From Deltaproteobacteria bacterium (GTDB taxonomy: Bacteria > Desulfobacterota > Binatia > UBA12015): a DNA stretch of 47,907 nt. Positions 47,838 through 47,907 of this stretch are shown piece by piece. A program made the position numbers and the translations under genes. The notes beneath the pieces were generated by a model, which was given only the letters and a program-made list of their open reading frames with translations, was not told where the DNA came from and did no database searches. The stretch lies in NCBI GenBank assembly GCA_016874795.1, contig VGTG01000026.1:1-47907 (forward strand), written 5' to 3'. Position 1 is the stretch's first letter. Each line of letters begins with the position of its first letter.

Positions 47838-47907
47838 TCAAGCTGCTTTTTTCTTGGTCTTGGATTCGGTGAGGATATCTCCTTGCTGGCTGTAGGCCGC
47901 GAGGAGG
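47838..47907 (-). CDS. C-terminal end of an unknown protein, cut by the window
   Basis: On the minus strand a frame open from the window edge ends with TGA at 47838-47840. The 22 visible residues end in TESKTKKKAA, a lysine-rich tail. The surrounding DNA is lower in GC than all other regions here, so a recently acquired gene such as a transposase is possible. Too little is visible to name it. Confidence 0.45.
   Translation of the reverse strand, partial: LLAAYSQQGDILTESKTKKKAA

Overview
The window is about 47.9 kb of very GC-rich bacterial chromosome, densely packed on both strands. It has many GTG and TTG starts and many 4-base stop/start overlaps. It looks like ordinary core genome of a Gram-negative lineage outside the well-studied groups. 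The complete ISC iron-sulfur operon with hscBA, a SurA/PpiC-type lipoprotein, a FecR/DUF6600 surface protein, a VKOR-DsbA fusion, selenocysteine machinery and an isobutyryl-CoA-mutase-like enzyme would suit a deltaproteobacterium-like group (Myxococcota, Desulfobacterota, Binatota or similar). No rRNA or tRNA marker is present, so this placement is an inference. I saw no CRISPR array, prophage or complete insertion sequence.

Layout. 1-4.1 kb (+): the 3' end of a secreted protein, a strong hairpin terminator, a HEAT-repeat protein coupled to an acyl-CoA mutase large subunit, and an exported protein. 4.1-5.8 kb (-): a phosphohistidine-domain protein related to rifampicin phosphotransferase but without the ATP-grasp half. 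5.9-9.7 kb (+): a small membrane protein, a DHH phosphoesterase coupled to a Nudix hydrolase, and an ArnT-like glycosyltransferase whose 3' end runs antisense into ftsH. 9.6-13.5 kb (-): asnS, coaE and ftsH. 13.6-19.1 kb (+): iscS-iscU-iscA-hscB-hscA-fdx, then an IscR-type Rrf2 regulator with its own predicted promoter, followed by two small unknown genes to 19.96 kb. 20-24.8 kb (-): a CCA-adding-type nucleotidyltransferase followed by a nucleoside-type ABC importer (ATPase and two permeases) with no binding protein. 24.9-32.5 kb (+): lhr helicase, selA and selB, all overlapping. 32.5-33.5 kb (-): a parvulin lipoprotein. 33.7-35.6 kb (+): a degenerate sigma54-type AAA regulator and a small coiled-coil protein. 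35.6-37.3 kb (-): a VKOR-DsbA fusion and a VanZ-like protein. 37.3-43.1 kb (+): a lectin-GT-C-PMT fusion of about 1155 residues, a membrane-anchored paralog of its lectin-like domain and a further GT-C enzyme. 43.1-43.5 kb (+): an arsC-like gene. 43.6-47.6 kb (-): a lipoprotein and a large FecR/DUF6600 protein. At the right edge the base composition drops and the tail of another minus-strand gene enters.

How the genes work together. The isc block is a full Fe-S assembly line: sulfur donor, scaffold, carrier, chaperone pair, ferredoxin and Fe-S sensing repressor. Its gene order is rearranged compared with E. coli. selA and selB give the charging and decoding steps for selenocysteine, but selC, selD and any selenoprotein must lie elsewhere. 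The 35.6-43.1 kb block couples oxidative protein folding, through a VKOR-DsbA fusion, to what looks like extracytoplasmic protein O-mannosylation. These two divergent units share a CATG at their start codons.

The most unusual items are the lectin/GT-C/PMT fusion with its stand-alone lectin paralog, the pair of about 75-bp palindromic dispersed repeats at 35.1 and 43.5 kb, an HscB with a eukaryote-like tetracysteine zinc finger, and an orphan mutase with isobutyryl-CoA-mutase active-site residues. I did not find a clearly new defence or mobile system. No stretch longer than about 260 bases lacks a gene.
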